Assembly: GCA_033002965.1 (NCBI GenBank)
Contig: JAURVB010000697.1
Span: forward strand, 62,001 to 126,000
Source: Piper betle
Lineage: Eukaryota; Streptophyta; Magnoliopsida; Piperales; Piperaceae
Direction: 5' to 3'
DNA: 64,000 bases
The notes below the pieces were generated by a model that was not told where the DNA came from, ran no database searches, and saw only the letters and a list, made by a program, of their open reading frames with translations. The position numbers and the translations under genes were made by a program. Shown here piece after piece: positions 1-11,305 of the stretch. Each line of letters opens with the position of its first letter. Within the stretch, counting starts at the first letter, position 1.

Positions 1-135
1 CAATAAGTCGATGGATGATTGTCATCAATGATGAATTTGAAAAATAAAAAGAAATATTAAAAAAATCTACAAATAAAAATAAAATTTTAAAAGAAATCAC
101 TTGGGTTGCCTCCCAAGAAGCACTTGGTTTAACGT

Positions 136-1033
136 CTACAACCCGACCATCTTGATAATCTCCAAAATAGTTGGTACTTCAATTGATGGCAGCAATCTAT
201 GGAATGGTAGATCTAAGGTTGCCACAACTCTGAATCTCCTATGCAAGATTGGTTGTGAATTTAATGCTTTAACCATCTCTTCCACATCAACATCTTCTTC
301 ACATAGAGAATTTATGGCTTTATGCAATGAATCACTCAACTGATCCCCTTTGTACATTATTTTATCAAATAGTTCAATTCTAGAACAATCATATATTGCA
401 TTCGGGCAATTCATGGATTTAAAGATGTTATATGTAACACAATCGTTGTTTACCCTAAGTGTGAGTTTTCCACCAACTACATCAATCAGTGTTCTCACAG
501 TTGCCAAGAAACCTCTCCCAACAATGAGTGGTATATCGTCATTCCTTCCTTCCATTTCAAGCACCACAAAATCTGCAGGAAAGATAAACTTGTCAACCTT
601 TATTAAAACATCTTCAATGACTCCTTTAGGATATACCAATGACCGGTCAACCAACTGAAGTGTAATATTCGTAGGAGCAATGCCCTTGATCCCTAACCTT
701 TTAAAAATAGAAAAAAGGCATAAGATTAATCCTAGAACCTAAGTCACATAAAGTATTACAATGAACATTTCTTCCAATTGAATATGGAATCACAAATTTG
801 CCTAGGTCTTTCATCTTAAGAGGTAGTTTTCTTTAGAGGATAGCACTACATTCCTCTGTCATGACCACAACTTCATTGTCATCTATTCTCCTTTTCTTTA
901 CTAGAATATCCTTAAAGTATTTTACATAACTAGGCATCTGTTCAAGTGCTTCGGCGAAAGGTATGTTAATTTGTAATTTCTTAAATATATCAAGAAATTT
1001 TTTGAAATATTTTTCATCACTTTGGTTCCTCAA
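136..1033 (-). pseudogene. Ty3/gypsy gag-protease spacer and retropepsin remnant
   Basis: The segment at 833-1033 reads as the conserved stretch before the protease, with INIPFAEALEQMPSYVK and a TEECSAIL end. About 90 bases further on, the protease active-site motif appears as D-L-G at about 738-748. The frame then slips in a T-run near 700-715 and resumes in the segment 136-654. That segment carries the flap-side part of the enzyme, including the GRGFLATVRTLIDV motif. The family normally cleaves the gag-pol polyprotein. Here the frameshift separates the catalytic Asp from the rest, so the product is not functional. After the stop at 136, a sequence reading LLGRQPK on the same strand marks the usual spacer of these elements. 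Confidence 0.7.
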
Positions 1034-1168
1034 TCTAGAAGGAAATGATACCTTTCTTTCGACCTCTTTTATATGTACCTCATCTTTATCTTTCCCTTTC
1101 TTTCAAGTGAGCTAACCAATGTAATGGGTTCATGTTCGTTGTTTGGCTTTTAATGTTTTTCCTTAACT

Positions 1169-2466
1169 TCATTGGGCTGAATTGGTTCTTATAAAGTAAT
1201 ACCACTCTAGGTTATTACAGCTTTGTAATGCTCTTGACCATCTTTTCGTGGTTGTTCTGGTTGGCCGGGAAGTACACCCTTGGGTCACACACTTGGTTCC
1301 TTGCTTAACCGCAACACAACTTGTTGTATAAACTATTGTTGTTGTTGTTGATGATTCTGCATAAATTGTTACATAGTTTGTTCCATAGAATTGAACATTT
1401 GGATCAAATCCGGTTGTTGTGCCTGAAAAGAAAGTGAAGGAGGGCAATAATGCTGTGATGGTGGTGGTGGATTATTGAGGACAACAGTTGATTGCGGAGA
1501 ATTATTCCATGAAAAGTTGGGGTTATTGCGTCAACCCGCATTATAGGTATTGGAATAGGGATTGTTGTTCCTATTAAAATTGCCTTCATAGTTAACTTGA
1601 TTTGTTGCTCATTGACCTGTAAAATGTCCTTGTCCACACTAGTTACACCTTGGCTCCACAGCCTTAACCTGTCCCCGCATATTAAGATTTTGAACTTGAT
1701 TAGCAAACGCACTAACCTGAGCAGATAAAGCTGTAAGTGCATCTAATTCTAAAACTCTAGTAGTCCTCCTTGGGTGCCTTTCTTGTGTTGCATGGTGGTG
1801 AATAGGAACCATCAATTCTAGCAATTGAAAAGCATCATGTGGGTTCTTTCTAAGAAACGATCCATTGGCCGCCGCATCAACTATGTTCTTTGTTTGCCCC
1901 AACAACCTGTTATAGAAAGTTTGTAATGGCATTCATCTTTATATACCATGGTTGGTTTCAACAATTCTTTAAATCTTTCCCATGCCTCAAAGAGAGACTC
2001 ACCATCAAATTGCAAAAAAGATAAAATTTCGTTACTCAATCTAACAATTTTAGAAGCAGGAAAATATTTTAACAAAAACTTTTCAGACAATTTATTCCAA
2101 GTGGTAATTGAATCTAATGATGACAATACTCTTTCACACTTCCTATTAAAGAGAATGGAAATAAGCGAAGGCGGAGAGCATCGTCAGAGACACCAGGTTG
2201 CATATACATATCACAAACTGATAGGAAATTGATGATATGCATATTAGGATTTTCATTAGGCGATCCACTAAATTATCCTATAGTTTGTAACATGTTAAAT
2301 AAAATTGGTTTAAGCTCAAAGTGGGTCGCATCCACCGGTGGTGCAATAATACTAGGTTGTAACCCTCCTGCAAGAGGTACAACCCAATCTTGGATTGCCA
2401 TGTTGTCATCATTGACTACTACTATAATTGGTGGGAGTGGAGGCATTTGTTGTTATTGTGGGTCCA
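1169..2466 (-). pseudogene. Ty3/gypsy gag polyprotein, frameshifted
   Basis: Translating the minus strand gives a gag protein in several frames. It starts near 2466, continues through HFELKPILFNMLQTIG, and reaches the retrotransposon gag core at 1881-2126 (SITTWNKLSEKFLLKYFP). A following helix-rich piece lies at 1639-1932 and contains IVDAAANGSFLRK. A CCHC-like zinc knuckle (C-x-x-C-G-Q-G-H-F) is seen near 1615-1650. An asparagine- and proline-rich tail follows towards 1170. Gag forms the particle shell and binds the RNA. In-frame stops and at least three frame changes are visible, so this is a dead copy. The family assignment rests on recognised motifs, not on a search. Confidence 0.7.
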
Positions 2467-2718
2467 TGGCTTCTTCTTCTATTGCTTCTTGTGCTCTCTC
2501 CCAGTGGCATGCAAGTTTCTCAAAGTCCTTTCAATCTCTGGATCATAAGAAAACAAAGGTGACCGGACTAATCAATGCATAAACAAATGATAATAAGGAA
2601 GAAGACAATGATATAATATTTTTTTCTTTTTCTTTTTAAAAAAGAAAATCAGACACTAAAATCTAAAAAGAAAAGAAAAACACTCAAAATTCTAATCCTA
2701 AATTAACTAAGAAAATTC

Positions 2719-2740
2719 GATCTCCCTGGCAACGGCGCTA
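2719..2740 (-). other. Primer binding site, tRNA-Asp type
   Basis: The plus strand reads ggcaacggcgcta at 2728-2740, preceded by gatctccct. This differs by about one base from the 3' end of plant tRNA-Asp(GTC), which ends GGCAACGGCGCCA. On the minus strand it is therefore a primer binding site directly beside the LTR. The tRNA-Asp primer is typical of Athila and some Tat elements. Confidence 0.75.
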
Positions 2741-3950
2741 AAAACTTGTTCGTATAATTTCAATAACATGCAAGTATACATGGTCAAAACAAGTAATATA
2801 ATAATAAATTTAAGTATCGTCCCATAGAGAGATGAACTTCCTTATGTTAATAGTATAAAATAGAACTAAGAGTAAAACAACAACAAGAAAAAGATTTTTA
2901 GTTTCAGATAAACTTCATTCTAGAGTTGAATTTTTCTTAACATGAAATTAATCTTCATCAATCTTACTCTTATCTTCTATTCCATCGGATTGTCAATCTA
3001 GGATAACTATATGACATGGTGGCTCCCACTTCTTCATGCTTCTATTATTTTGCCTCAATTTCTACCTCCCGGTGATAATTGATTAATTAACAAAATAATG
3101 CATTAAGATTTGCCTTACAATCGCATACAGTATTGTGTATCTTCCGACCACAACGACAAATAAGTCAAAAGACTTGTCATATGATGAGTTATCAATGACT
3201 AATCTAATAAATTTCTCCCAAAATCTAATTAAACCTCATAATATAAAAAAATAGGAGACCAATTTATTCTTAGCATTAAGAACATGATAATTCAAATAAT
3301 CCGATTAAATAAAAGAGTAAGAGGTTGAAATGAATTCAATTAAACCATATTAAGTTCCATTATTCTCTAGAACGAAACAAAGACTACTCCATAATAAAAA
3401 TAGAAAACAATATAAAAAAGAAACCATTTCTCATTATGAAAAGAAAAGAGTTACAGAAACTAAAACTACTTCTAAGCCAAAAGTTTAGATATATCTCAAA
3501 CAACAAATAACCATCCATTTATATAGAAGATGAGATGGCCACAAGATACATGAATTGAAGAAGGTTTTTATAAATCAATGTATTCAAATTGGTTATGATG
3601 TCCATTCAAATTTCCCACTCCTCGACATACTCAAATAGAGCCAAAGCAATGTACATCCATCCTCATCGAGCTTTATGAACTCATTGTAGTAACCATTGGG
3701 TGACCATGACTTTTCAATTCTAAAGCTTAATTTGTTTTATCTTTTTCTACATTAAAACTCTAAAATTAAGCATATCTCATAAAATATTAATTAACTAGAA
3801 TAAAACGAGAAATATCACCTAATTAATAATATTTATATGGGAGAAGTACAAAATCATATTAAAAATATGAGTAAATATTGTATACTTTAAACACTTAACA
3901 GGCACCAACTCATGGGATCATTCAAGCATTGTATCAACAAACACAAAGCC
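2741..3950 (-). repeat. Probable 5' LTR of the Athila-like element
   Basis: The sequence directly outside the primer site must be the 5' LTR, read on the minus strand. It has no coding potential and is AT-rich. The inner edge is set by the primer site. The outer edge is my estimate, near the motif cttaacaggcaccaactcat at about 3896, because the partner LTR is outside the window. Confidence 0.5.
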
Positions 3951-5450
3951 CAAAAGCGGCAAAAATGACCTCCACTTATTAAGAAGTAAAATTGCTCTTT
4001 AAGTGTAAGGAAGTATTAAAAATAACTCCCAGTCTGTTTCGTCTTAAATCGGATCAAAACTATTATAATCACTTTGAGTTATTCTTAAATTGATTCATCT
4101 GTAAGATTTGAACTAAAAGCGAATCAAATCAATCCTCAATGAGTTTCGAGAATAGAAGACACCGATTAAATACGTAACCAAGTACTGAACAAGATTAATG
4201 ATGAATAGATGTGTGTAACAACTTAATAGAAAAACTACATGTAATGATATGCCTGAAGAACACCAAACATACGGTAAGAATCAAAATACATATAAGTAGA
4301 CGAATAGGGTAGTATGCATGCTAAAAATAGATGTTCAAATCTGAAATCTCAGTGTCTCATCTAAAGGCATATGATCATATCTAAGCAGTTGATATAAAAC
4401 CAGCAAGAAAATATATCTCAAATGCGTAAAATGAATATATATTCTAGCACACATCAAATACTGATAAATACATAAAAGCACAACAACTCTAAGAGATACT
4501 ACCCCTACATATATAATATGAAAAACATCAACAATAAGTGTCATTGTTCCAAAATGACTAATACAAATTGACAAATGTGAGCTAACTTCCACAAGGAAGC
4601 AAAAGCATAAATATAACTTCATGGGACACTCAAAGGCCATATTCTCAGACACCTCCCTACTCGAGCTGGTGCAATGCCCCACTAATAAGACTGTACCACT
4701 CTGAGTAATATTAATCATTAGCCCCACTTTTGATAATAAATCATCCTAAACCCTCTCCAAACCTAAATTGCACTCTTAGCCAAAAGCATAAAGGTCGAGT
4801 ACTATCAAATAGTCTCCTCTAGTATTATTTGATATGTATTGTACGCAAATACTACTTGCCTATTCTATGTCTTTCTGGGTGTGAAGAAGCTCCAAACATA
4901 AAGATATTAGGATTCCTCAGAAATGAGACAATTCGCTTACCAATCCAGAGCCTGTTGTGATCTGTATATTTGCCCTCTCACCACTACAATCTGTATATGC
5001 ATGATCTAGTCCACCAATTCTCAGCTCAAAGAAATCTGATGAGAATCATGTATAAAGTTGGGAAGGAGATCATATAAATAGGCACAAAAGCAATTCAAAG
5101 TGGTGCTATGTTTAAAATCACACGAGAGATCTCATTCTCAAAGGTTATTAATCACGAAATAAAAACACATTTAGATGGCCTGTGTCGAGTGAGATCCAAT
5201 AAAATATCCACTTAACAAATCCTATGATATGTAAATCCAAACTTGATAGAGTAAAGCAATAATGTTGAGAAGTGAGTCGTAAGGGACTTGAGGTCCGCAC
5301 GCCAAGTATTTTGTCTCATCTAAAGTGAGCTCAAAACTCTAGAAGTTACATCAGAATCAACTACTTAGCTAAAGTCTAACAATTGTATGATGTACAGACG
5401 TGTATAAGTGATCACATTAACAAACAAACATCACAAGCAAGATACACACA
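3951..5450. other. No gene recognised
   Basis: This stretch has short unrelated open frames only, no splice-like coding segments and no motif I know. It may be further decayed retrotransposon sequence belonging to the long-LTR region on its right, but I cannot show it. Confidence 0.4.
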
Positions 5451-5890
5451 AAATAAATAAATAAATAAGTAAATAGTTAATCAGAAATGCTACACTCGAT
5501 AAAGGGAAACGATAATGATAATAAATAAATACACAACTAAACATCGTTAACAAGTTTAAATAATTAACTAAGCATGCATAACAATAACTACATAAAAATA
5601 TATAAATAAATAAATAATAAACAAAGAACTATACACAAATAACAAGAAATGAATAGTAAATAAATAAATCCATAATATATGAATGATAATAAATAAATAA
5701 TAACAAAATAATATGCAATTGAACACGAATGAATTACAACAAATGCACAAATAATTGAATAATTAAATAAATAAATGAATGAATGAATGATGAACATGGA
5801 TAATAAAATATGAATACATAAATGAATAAACAATAAATAAATAAGAATGCATCACACCAAATAAATAAATAAATAACAAGAAAAAATAGA
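5451..5890. repeat. Low-complexity (ATAA/AAATA)n tract
   Basis: Runs of aaataaataaataa recur at 5451-5475, 5525-5530, 5600-5620, 5690-5705, 5760-5790 and 5835-5880, separated by short AT-rich spacers. The minus strand is open in several frames here only because the tetranucleotide avoids stops on that strand. These open frames encode runs of Ile, Phe and Tyr and are not genes. Confidence 0.8.
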
Positions 5891-7113
5891 TAAATAAGAA
5901 AATAAACAAAGAAAAAACACTTAAAATATCTATATAAGCTAAATTACGTGAATATGCGTCTGAACTAGTATAAAGAGTCTCAAAATACTGAAAAAAATAA
6001 AAACAAAACATGCAAAAACATAGCGAATTGGGTCCGTTGAGTCAATCTGGTCAATCTTAGTCTACTTGGACAAGTGTAAGTAGGAGCAAGAAAGTCAATC
6101 TAAGTCATCTTGCCAACTCGACTTGGACAAGTCGGCTGGAGCAGGATTGGTCAGGCGGGTTTGGTCATTGGATCGTGTAGGCAAATATGGGCACAAGCGA
6201 ACGTGGGTAAATGGGTGAAACAAGGTCAGTGGTGTTCGATGCCAGAAAACATCAAGGGTGGCAAGGCTACATTGCCGCCAATCAGAAAATGTCAGGGAAG
6301 TGATGGAGTCGTTAATGACTAGCTCTGTCTAACATCCCATTATTTAGTTTGAGGGCATATCGAATTGGGATGTTATAATTTGGAAAACTATTCATTGGAT
6401 TGCGATCGTACAAACTTCATAGAGGAGGATCTCAATCCTCAAAAAGGCTTAAGACAAACACCTTACTGAAATTTTATACAATGTATGCTGATCATATTAT
6501 CATAATAAAGTTCTTAGCTTAAGACTCCTAACATTAGCATTCCGAGTCACGAGAGAGGAAGCACCTCCCCAACAACTAAGAGGTGACTTTACATAATACA
6601 GATGATCATTCCGAGCTACATAAAGGCAACACCTCCTGTAATCTAGCTCGTCAGTCTAGTATTTTTATGACCGGTTTGGCATTTGGTTTGACTCAGTTAA
6701 CGTGTAACTGGTTCAATTATATCAAGTTTGTGCTAATTGGGTCCTTCTCTGTTGTTGTGGACATGGGCATTGGGCCTGTCCACCATTGAGTATTATACAA
6801 TCACTTGCAATTGGCAAGTCGTGTTCTTGTTGTGGTTTTGAGTGTTTTAGATAGCAAAGGACCGCGTGTCGTGTTCGAGTCGTCTCAGATGCACCCTTAG
6901 CATACCCTTTATCCCCAGCTATGGTTAGAAATCGTCCCGCCCCTTTTTCCTTCTTTTCCCTTCCTTTCTTGCTTTCATTCACTTTTTCCTTCTTTTTGCT
7001 CTTTTCCCTAGTTGCGTATAAGTTTTAGGCACAAGGATGCCCTCCTAGCACCTTTGAGCCCTCACACGAGGTGCACATGTGTCCCTGTACGGGGCTGGTG
7101 TCGGGTAGGGTTT

Positions 7114-7124
7114 TTTATATAAAA
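7114..7124 (+). promoter_or_regulatory. TATA box before a pyrimidine-rich leader
   Basis: The sequence tttatataaaa stands about 15 bases before a run of nearly pure C and T. TATA followed by a CT-rich 5' leader is a common arrangement in plant promoters and LTR promoters. No gene follows, so I read it as an LTR promoter. It is not experimentally supported. Confidence 0.4.
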
Positions 7125-7132
7125 TTCTAGCC

Positions 7133-7260
7133 ACCTCTTTTCTCCCTCTCCTCTCCTCTTTGGCCACTTCCCTTCCCCTCTTTCCCCTCTCTTTCCTCCC
7201 TTTCCCCCCTCTCTTTCTCCTCCTTTTTCTTCCCCTTCTCTTCCTCTTCCTCCAGGTACG
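7133..7260 (+). repeat. Polypyrimidine (CT-rich) tract
   Basis: About 125 bases are almost purely C and T on the plus strand, mostly ctcttt, cccctc and cttcc words. It looks like a CT-rich 5' leader. The opposite strand is a purine tract that gives artificial Arg/Glu/Gly-rich reading frames. Confidence 0.75.
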
Positions 7261-9000
7261 TTTTCTTCCCTTTTTTGGTTGTTTTGTATAATTTGCATTG
7301 TTGAATATAGATTCTTGTTGGATCATGTAGTTCATATTATTTTAATCATTTTGATATTTTATTCATCATGTTTTACAAATTAGATCGTTATAAAGATTTG
7401 ATTTTTATATAAAGTTTGTACCTTTATTGATATTGGGTTGTGTTTTGTGAGTTTGTTAATTGTATCTCGTAAAACGCTACTTAAATCATCTAATCAAAAT
7501 TATAACAACAAAAAGACCTGAACTTTATAAATTAGGGTCGCATCCAAGTCCCCTAGAATTATGCACTAAATACTAATCAATTAAATAATCTACGTAATAA
7601 TAATTTTCATGCTGTTTGATTATAAAATGAACTCACCATGTGATCTTAATTAAATTCACGATGAAATTAATTTAATAAATGTTAAAATATTTAATTAATA
7701 AACGTTGGCTTGGGTGATGATGACATCTCAATTAGGTTCTCCAAAGCCAACCGAATCCGCCCAATTCAATATCTTTTAAGTTCTAGATCTCAACTTGTCT
7801 TGGCAATGTAACTGTTGGATTACCAACTAATTTACCTGTCAAATCAGATTATTTTAATAATAATTCAGAGATTGCACTACTGTGGAGTGTGCTAGGATGT
7901 GTCAAGTTTAGCCGACATCTTCTGATATCTCAATTACATGGATTTAAATCAAGTTAATGTTCCTAATATACCGACATCACACTTATGATTTGAGCACATG
8001 GTTTATTGATATGTTCAGCTTGTTTCATGATATCAGAATTCACATATCAACACAGATATCAAATTAGATCAATTATGTATTCTTTAATTTTCTTTTCCAT
8101 GTCATGAATCCTTACTACATTTAGGATTATTCATGCGTTGCACGCATTCATCATATAGGGTTGTGTAGTTATCGGGATCAGTAGGACGCTTAGAGTTGGG
8201 CTTGCTATAGTAGGTTGAGGAGCTTTCTCAAGTTCGTTAGGACTCTCTTATGCTTAGCTCACGTGATTTGTTTTACATCATAGAATATAGTTAATGGCAT
8301 GTTATTAGATCCTACTATCTACAGGTCATTTAATAGATCTTCTGGTTTAATAAAACCTTAAAGTTGAGATCCCTTGATAAGATTTCAAAAGTTACAAGAT
8401 CCAATCTAAAGTCACACTTTTATAGCTACATGAATTGTCTATGCTCAGACCTTATACATATATTATGTTTTTGGATTTTGACTTGTACACGAGGTGGATG
8501 GGAGGCATGATATCACCGAGGGGCCTGGTCAGTACCCACTTGTGAGTGCTCAGTTAATGCTCATATATATGATATCAGCTTACTACCTGCTAGCAGTATA
8601 TATGTCAACATGTGTGTGCCTTCGTCGAGTACATCCGGACCGTACAGTGCTATCATGATTATTAGTTAGGCCCTATTAGCCACAATACCTGCATGTAACT
8701 GTGAGCTATTATCCAGTCTATGTGTATGATTACTAAAAATTGTGATTATGATTATGCCCTATTGGTCTCTTGTTTATGATCAGTATGATGTGGAGGGATT
8801 GTTTCATTCTAGTTCCTTGTGAATAACTATCTTATCTATTGGCTACTTTTGAGATTTTTCCTATTAATTATTTAGGACTCAATGACACTTGTTGCTGATG
8901 CATTTTCTTATATTATGTAGGTTTGTGCAGGCTTGTTGTTGGCATGTATAACTAGGCAAATCATGAGGTCCCTAGTGGATGCTGGGCTAGCTTTTTGGTG

Positions 9001-10264
9001 TACTTTAATGTCACACAAAATTGCTACCTTTGTGTACTAAAATTTGAACATTGAGATCCATACAAGAAACACAACTTAAGAAATATTAACAGTGGGGAAA
9101 TTTTTTAAAGACGAAGAGGGATGATTACGTTACTAGAAAACAACATAGTTTGAAGGTAACAAAATCATCATGCTATGTAAACTAACCTTTTATTGGTCAC
9201 TATGGGTCTAATTGGGAGATGGATTCCTTCCCTGTGCTTGTCTCACTGTGTCACCTTGGTCCTATCTCAACCTAGGATATCCAGTGCTAATCAACCTTCC
9301 CTTCCTTATGATGTTCTTCTCATCTACCCCAACCTTAACCTTAGCAATTCCTTGCTTCAGGCCCTGCCCTAGCTCCTTGTTCCTTAGCCGCTCTTGGACC
9401 TCTCCTCAATCCTAACCATTTCCTCCCCTCTTTGTCAAGCTGAGTTTGAGCTCAAACATTTGCTCGACTTGAAAATATAGCAAGCCTAGCACAAATCAAG
9501 CTCAAACACTATAGATTTTGGAAGACCTTCTCGACCCATAGTAAATCCAAGGTTCGTCAAGCAATCAAGCCAAGCTTAAACATGTTTGTCAAAAAACAAG
9601 TTGAATTCAAACGCAGCCCGCCTGGCTCGGTTCGGCTTGTTTATTCCCCTATCTCACTTGAAGGAAAACATTTTGAGACTCAATCTTGGACGCCCCCATT
9701 AAGACAACGACACCTAGTTAACTACCCCTGCCTAAACGATTTGAGTTTTTTCCGGGTAAGTGGTCAAGTGTCGCCATCTTAAGGGCGTCCAAGATGGAGA
9801 CTCCAAAATTTTCCATTTAAAGACCATTGGATAAAAAATGTTCAAACAAGGAAACACAATTATTAAATTGACTGACCTCCCCATGATTAGTAATACTGGG
9901 GCCAACTCTTCTAGCAGAGAACAACTACATGGTTGCGGGGAAATAATTTGTTGCCATAAAACACATCCAGCCTAAGGCAAGTTTGATCCCCCTAAAATAA
10001 AAAGGGTGACTCAGCCAAGGGACTAGGGAGTAGTAACACAAGAGTGGAGGAGATTGGTGAAAGCTTTTTTACCACAAAAACAATAGGATTTGACATGACT
10101 AAAAGTCTTCCATAGTAATCTACAATAGGCAAAACCCTTCAACTTTGTATCTCGAACTATTGTCATCTACTTGATTTGCTCAAGACTTCACAATATATAT
10201 TGTATTTTTAAATATGCTAGTGTAATGGCTTGACCCAATTACTGTAAATTGATAAACCTAATTT
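9001..10264. other. No gene recognised
   Basis: Two short open frames (9212-9415 and 9582-9782) have no recognisable family, codon pattern or splice context. Words like gctcaaac and gctcggttcggct between 9440 and 9650 recall hAT MITE interiors, but I found no matching ends. Confidence 0.4.
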
Positions 10265-10683
10265 TAAAAAAAATTAGTTAACCGAAATTGAAAATTGTAA
10301 GTATAATTCCTACTAATATACTAGATTTTACCTCGATAAGTATCGGATGTAAGAGTGACTAAGTAATTGGGGAATCTTACATTTGACTTACCTTAAGGAA
10401 ATTTTGAGCATAAAATTTTCTTTCTATGGCTTATGAACATAATCTTAATTTGTCTAATTAAATTTTATTTCTATGGCTTATGAGCTTAAGTTGAATATGT
10501 ATGTATAAAAACATCCATCGTCTAATAAGGATCATGCCCATCATTTCTTTAGAAGCGATTAACTGAAGTTGAAGATTACAAACACTATTTCCACTAATAT
10601 ATTGGAACTTTTTCCAATAGAAATTGCATGTAAGACTAACTAATTAGACTAACTACCTAATTGAGGGATTTTACAATTTGCCT
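10265..10683. repeat. Diverged tandem duplication flanking the copia element
   Basis: The block from about 10265 to 10400 (gttaaccgaaattgaaaatt, then ctaatata, then cggatgtaag) recurs at about 10545-10683 (attaactgaagttgaagatt, then ctaatata, then gcatgtaag). The offset is about 275-280 bases, with many substitutions. The second unit stops where the copia LTR begins. Confidence 0.5.
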
Positions 10684-11305
10684 TGTTGGGAAATAGACAC
10701 TCTAACGGAAACCACCCAGAAAATATTTCCCCTCAAAATGAAATGAAAACAAATATAAAAAGAAATAGGAGACACCAAATATTTAAAAAATGGATGGAAA
10801 TTTTCCTCCAATTTAGAGAAAAGAAAACCAACCTAGTTAATCAACTTCGATTAAGAAATTCTCTTACAATTAAGTATTGAATAAAATTTGAAAAAATTCT
10901 CCTAATACAAATCAGACCAATAACAAGATCTAAAAGATAGCACTTTTGAGAAATACAATATATGAGAAATTGAGAAAATAACACAAACCTTAAAAGAAAA
11001 TGGATCAAGCTCACACCCTAGATTACGACCTCACTTCAACTTGAAATGAAAACTTCTCCAAACTCTCCATTTATGAGCCAAATATGCTCAAAAACTTTAA
11101 AGAGAATGTTCTTTTTAACATCAATGGAATTCTACTTTATATAGAAGAATATGAATAGAATTCTACAAGTCACCTCATTAAACTTCTATAAAGAATAACT
11201 AAATCACATATAGGTATACGAAATACCAACTATTACTGTGATAAACGAAAAGCCAAAAATTGACAATTGATTTCTTCAATGCAAATGGATGAGGGAAACT
11301 CAAAA
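10684..11305 (-). repeat. copia 3' LTR
   Basis: It begins tgttgggaaatagac on the plus strand and ends gggaaactcaaaa. The same sequence with scattered changes recurs at 15508-16125. It is the downstream LTR of the minus-strand element because the polypurine tract lies directly beside it at 11308-11318. Confidence 0.9.

Larger units (their letters stand above)
1..3950 (-). mobile_element. Athila-like Ty3/gypsy retrotransposon, 5' half, degenerate
   Basis: Read on the minus strand from right to left, the order is long terminal repeat, primer binding site, gag, zinc knuckle, protease, then the window edge. That is the order of a Ty3/gypsy element. Protein matches are seen for a retrotransposon gag domain, the spacer between gag and protease, and a retropepsin. 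The tRNA-Asp-type primer site and the gag wording are those of the Athila/Tat group of plant gypsy elements. Reverse transcriptase, RNase H, integrase and the second LTR would lie left of position 1 and are not visible. The reading frame is broken several times, so this copy cannot move by itself. The outer LTR boundary near 3.9-4.0 kb is estimated, because no second copy is available to define it. Confidence 0.75.
6325..9000 (+). repeat. Probable long LTR or leader of a Ty3/gypsy element
   Basis: The stretch opens with an inverted pair, taacatccca at about 6330 and tgggatgtta at about 6369, which resembles the start of many plant gypsy LTRs. It contains a TATA box and a pyrimidine-rich tract near 7.1-7.26 kb, then about 1.7 kb of non-coding sequence. 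No primer site, polypurine tract or second copy was found. The assignment is inference from composition and promoter-like layout. Open frames within it (for example the Arg/Gly-rich one opposite the CT tract) come from base composition. Confidence 0.35.

Noticed and set aside
1948..2582. Plus-strand frames across the Athila gag
   Set aside because: They are the reverse side of the gag gene, whose motifs are clear on the minus strand.
5568..6011. Membrane-protein-like minus-strand frames rich in Ile, Phe and Tyr
   Set aside because: Direct result of the ATAA tetranucleotide repeat; no real codon pattern.
7045..7335. Arg/Glu/Gly-rich minus-strand frames resembling a nucleic-acid-binding protein
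   Set aside because: They read the complement of the pyrimidine tract; composition alone explains them.
9440..9650. hAT MITE suggested by gctcaaac and gctcggttcgg words
   Set aside because: No matching inverted ends or duplication could be found.
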